DNA from: Cruorifilaria tuberocauda
Taxonomy: Eukaryota > Nematoda > Chromadorea > Rhabditida > Onchocercidae
Assembly: GCA_013365365.1 (NCBI GenBank)
Contig: JABVXU010000066.1
Span: 62,001 to 126,000, forward strand
Reading direction: 5' to 3'
DNA length: 64,000 nucleotides
A program made the position numbers and the translations under genes. The notes beneath the pieces are model-generated. The model was not told the DNA's origin, made no database searches, and saw only the letters and a program-made list of their open reading frames with translations. Shown here piece after piece: positions 60,501 through 64,000 of this stretch (positions are counted from its first letter, which is position 1; each line of letters opens with the position of its first letter).

Positions 60501-63500
60501 CGCATTTAAAATTTTAAAATCTTAATTTCTCCAATTTTTAGTACTGAAGTAATTCAAATATTAAATATTAGCATTTCACATATTTTCACGTTTCAGATTG
60601 ATGAAGTATTCTGTAAGTGGCTTCTGGAAGGTGATGCTGATGGAGAAAACCGTTTCAACGCGGAAGTCGACGCAGATGAAGAAGTCACAGATTTTGAGGT
60701 GAGCAGAAAAAAGGGTAAAGATAAGGTTTTTGTTCAAAATAATTAAACCATCAATATTAAGCTGTATCCCGCAATTTTATAATTAAAACTTCTTTATAGA
60801 ACAAAAATTTTTCCGAAACCGAGAGTTCAGAAATGTTAGCCTTGTGGTCTATGGATAAAATATTTATCGAAGAAGACAGAAATGAACGGAAGGAAAAAGT
60901 GCCTGGATCTATTTCACAGATGGATGAGTGGCTAACTTGGAAGGAGATGCAGGTTCGTTTCTATGATGAACCTGAATTTAAAAATCTAAAATTATGTTTT
61001 TAATGGAACTAGAAATAACAAATTAATGATTTATTATGTTTATTTAACAACAGTGTTATAATACCTGTAAAAAAGATAGAGAAACCTACAGTCTTTTTTC
61101 CACGGATCCGTTTTTTCCTGGATTCTCATTAATTCGTGATTGATTGATTAATCGATCAGCATGAAGAATGACTGGCTTGTTTTTCGTTTTGAACGAGAAT
61201 CAGATTATCAATTCCTTCAAATAATGAAATTTTTTGTAAATTGTTTAACAATTTTAGATAATGATATACAAATCAACGTCTGGTTGCTGGAAATGTATGT
61301 TGAAAAGTACGTGAAAATGTTAACTGAGGGATTTTCAGGAACATCTACTTAGGGCTAATCCGGATATAGGCGACTATTATCATTCTGGTGAATGGGATCT
61401 TGATAAAGATCCTAATGCACCTCCCATCAAGCAAATATCAATATTTTCAGAACAAAAGTGCGGCAAGAATCTTTCAAATGTAATTGTTATCCAATCTTTT
61501 GCAATTATCCTTAGTTGAAATAGTTTGCACTAAAGACGATTATTATTCTTTAATCACTATAAATTAGAATTTTCTCAGTATTCCAGGCAAAATGCAATGC
61601 TGAGCTTATTGAAAACCTGGAGAATATGAAGGCCGACATATTAAAAGTCCGTCTTATTTCTCTCGTTATTTCCCATATCAGTCTTTTCTTTTTATTGTTA
61701 GCTTAATTCATCTGCTTATCTAGAAATTTTGCACTGAAAAGGGTACCATTTTCTAAAGTACTGAATTCAGTATTAACATAGATTATAATATTAGATTATA
61801 GAGAAATTATAGTATTAGAAATAGTTATTTTTCTTCATCTTTCGTATCCACTAAAGTCTGAATTTTTTCAGAGTTCACCTTTGACGTTAGAAGAAGTTTC
61901 GTCAATAAAAAACTTGCGAACTTTACACAGGCACCGTCGTTGGGCTCTATATAAGCATTGGATCATGATGCTGAAGGTTGATGTAACTGGAAAGCTAGAT
62001 AAGCTGATATGCAAGTATCAAACTCTGATGGAGGAAGTTAACAAAGAATACGATCTTTTGGCTGAAATCATACTGCGGAAGGCTTTGGTGTGCTATTAAT
62101 ATTTTATATTTTATCATAAGATAATGAAAGTGGCCTTTTGGGAGTTCATTAAAATTTGTATAGCAAAATTTTCATAAAGTTGTTTCTTCATAGAAAACTT
62201 TGTCAAATATAAGTAGTTCTTGTGTCATGCTTTCAATTTCAAATGTTATCTCTGAAAATAACACTTTTTTGAGATGTAAGTATTTTAACAATCGTTCATA
62301 ACTGCGGTTATGCCTTTGCACAGCTTTGGGTTCTATACATTTGAATTGCAGATTATCGGTGCAACTACAACTGGGGCTGCAAAAGTAAAACCATTTTTGA
62401 ATCGTCTTGATTGTCCAATTGTGATAGTGGAGGAAGCAGCTGAAGTTCTGGAAGCACACGTTTTGACAAGCATCACAGATAAATGTCAGCATGCTATCTT
62501 GATTGGAGATCATCAGCAGTTACGTCCAAACACCGGTATGAGAATCATGGAAATGAACTTTTGGTATATTTGTTAAGATTGAGACAGCTTTAGTAAATTT
62601 ATTGAGATTAATAATTAGGATGTCAATGTGTGTGTATTTCATAAATAAATTGTTTGTTTTTCTATAGTCCACGGACCAATTCATACTTAATTTTTAGCTT
62701 AGTTTTAATTTTTTGATTGTTTTTTATCTATATACGAAATTAGCGTAAATCACTTACTTCAGCCGTATTTGCTCTTGCTCGTGAATATAATTTGGATATA
62801 TCTTTGTTTGAAAGAATGGTCAAAAATGATTTCCCATACGCAACACTGGAAAAGCAACATCGTATGGCTACCGTTATATCAAATACCATTATGCGAGAAT
62901 TTTACCCATTTATAGAAAATGCTGACAATGTTTTGAGATATCCAAATGTTAATGGTGAGACCTTTTGAAATTATTTGAAGTATTAAAAATTATGACTATA
63001 GAATGTTTAAATGAAAGTATTTCTTAATATATCAATCTAATATGAAATAATAAGGCTCTAATGAACACATTTAATTGTCAAGTTCTTATATTCTTTGCAG
63101 GTTGTTCAAAAAATTTGTACTTTATCAACCACTGTCATGATGAAGACCTCATCTTTTCCACCTCGCATAAAAATTTATTTGAGGCTGATTTTATGGTCAA
63201 CTTATCTGCTTATTTTGTTCAGCAAGGCTATGATTATTCGCAGGTTTACTTTTTTGTTTTTTATTATCCGACAATGCTAAGAAACTTTTAGCTTCAGCTA
63301 CTGTATAGATATTTAATCAAAACTGGTCGTTTTTCCAGATTACTTTGTTGTGTGCGTACACAGCTCAGGCAAACTATGTCAGGACGCAAGTAATGTTGAA
63401 ATTCGACAGTGAAAGTTTTCCGTTGGTTGAAACTATTGATAATTATCAGGGCAACGAGAATGATATAATCATTCTGTCTCTTGTACGTTCAAAACCGAGT

Positions 63501-64000
63501 GATGGTGTCGGCTTTCTTGCAGTACGTTTGTAAATTTGTTCATTTGTTTAGAAATTCGCTGAAAGGAAAAAAAATCGGATTGGCTGGAAAATTATATTTT
63601 TATGTGAGTTCGAATAAAAAAGTATTGGAGGATCATTATTATTTAGGTTCCTAATCGTATGTGTGTGGCTTTGTCGCGCTCCAAACTTGGTCTTTATGTG
63701 ATAGGCAATATGGATTTCCTTAGTTCTAACTCACATCTCTGGAATCAGCTCTGTAAAGCTGTGGCAAATGCTAGTTGTATTGGTGACGGTTTTCCGGCAT
63801 TTTGTGCAAAACATAATGTTACACAGGTAATTTGAATTGGAAGTCCAGTTTATAAGCTGATTTAAATCTAGGTTTACCAGCTTTAAAGAAATTTTCCTTC
63901 AGATCATCTACAGCCCAGATGAATTCTGGGCTAAAACTCCCGAAGGCGGTTGTTATTATCCTTGTGATTTTGTACGATCTTGTGGTCACATTTGTGGTCG
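54588..64000 (+). CDS. znfx-1: ZNFX1-type superfamily 1 helicase (NFX1-type zinc finger protein), 3' end outside window
   Basis: Twenty-nine exons in phase: 54588-54670, 54925-55097, 55597-55761, 55939-55998, 56179-56300, 56458-56624, 56712-56853, 56960-57073, 57227-57422, 57687-57833, 57987-58114, 58223-58304, 58408-58577, 58921-59101, 59316-59486, 59638-59863, 60056-60119, 60242-60415, 60597-60698, 60800-60952, 61339-61479, 61587-61646, 61872-62087, 62352-62535, 62763-62954, 63101-63243, 63339-63521, 63647-63826, 63903-64000; about 1405 residues so far. The armadillo-like N-terminal region and the DVQFRLMHEDFIGPLRDG block precede helicase motif I GPPGTGKT (about 697-704), VVCFTNHALDQFL, motif II VIVEEAAE (about 1105), GDHQQLRP, EKQHRM, TIDNYQGNENDIIILS and MCVALSRSK. 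The last residues CDFVRSCGHICGR open the NFX1-type Cys/His fingers. In C. elegans ZNFX-1 works in germ-granule Z foci and transgenerational small-RNA inheritance; in mammals it senses viral RNA. The exact ATG is the weakest point. Confidence 0.92.

Noticed and set aside
1..64000. CRISPR arrays, prokaryotic defence or operon systems, viral genes, rRNA or tRNA genes
   Set aside because: Spliced eukaryotic genes throughout; no regularly spaced repeats with spacers, no viral protein match, and no convincing tRNA or rRNA sequence by eye. A tRNAscan/Infernal run would be needed to exclude small RNAs.

Overview
This is a eukaryotic window and almost certainly nematode genomic DNA; a spirurid/filarial (clade III) worm is my inference. 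The sequence is very AT-rich and genes are broken into short exons (about 60-380 nt) with GT-AG introns ending in TTTCAG. AG acceptors sit right in front of several start codons, as expected for spliced-leader trans-splicing. A short (GCCTAA)n array, the nematode telomere repeat read from the other strand, lies at 22975. The gene set (RME-6, a GLIT-1/neuroligin-type protein, ZNFX-1) also fits a nematode. I rebuilt exon structures by hand from splice signals and reading-frame phase, so exon edges are predictions.

Layout. 1-654 (+): last two exons of an RME-6/GAPVD1 VPS9 protein. 1572-2847 (+): small TADA1/Ada1-like SAGA subunit. 4027-15649 (-): a long unrecognised gene with at least two internal alternative first exons and one frame conflict. 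15.65-24.29 kb: no gene found, but microsatellites, a 156-bp tandem duplication, a 20-bp triplet repeat, large inverted repeats and the telomere-like array. 24293-33545 (+): three genes in line, NUDCD1, the RNase P protein RPP30 and the mitochondrial RNase P methyltransferase TRMT10C/MRPP1, possibly one operon. 34115-36357 (-): RBMX2/Ist3 spliceosome protein. 37657-41044 (-): a ubiquitin-like + AN1-finger protein (ZFAND4-like). 41816-44606 (+): an intracellular PAF acetylhydrolase. 45041-46802 (-): RPL23A followed closely by a Gemin7-like gene. 47386-52196 (-): a catalytically dead cholinesterase-like membrane protein (gliotactin/neuroligin type). 54588-64000 (+): a ZNFX1-type helicase running off the right edge.

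Functional threads. Several neighbours act in RNA metabolism: tRNA 5' processing in nucleus and mitochondrion (RPP30, TRMT10C), splicing (RBMX2), snRNP assembly (Gemin7), translation (RPL23A) and small-RNA inheritance (ZNFX1). I see no prokaryotic defence system, CRISPR array, virus or intact transposon. The main novelties are the RNase P gene pair, a dispersed repeat that straddles the TRMT10C 3' end, the AN1 finger that stops one residue short of its last ligand, three GC-AG introns, and the unidentified 11.6-kb gene with alternative promoters.
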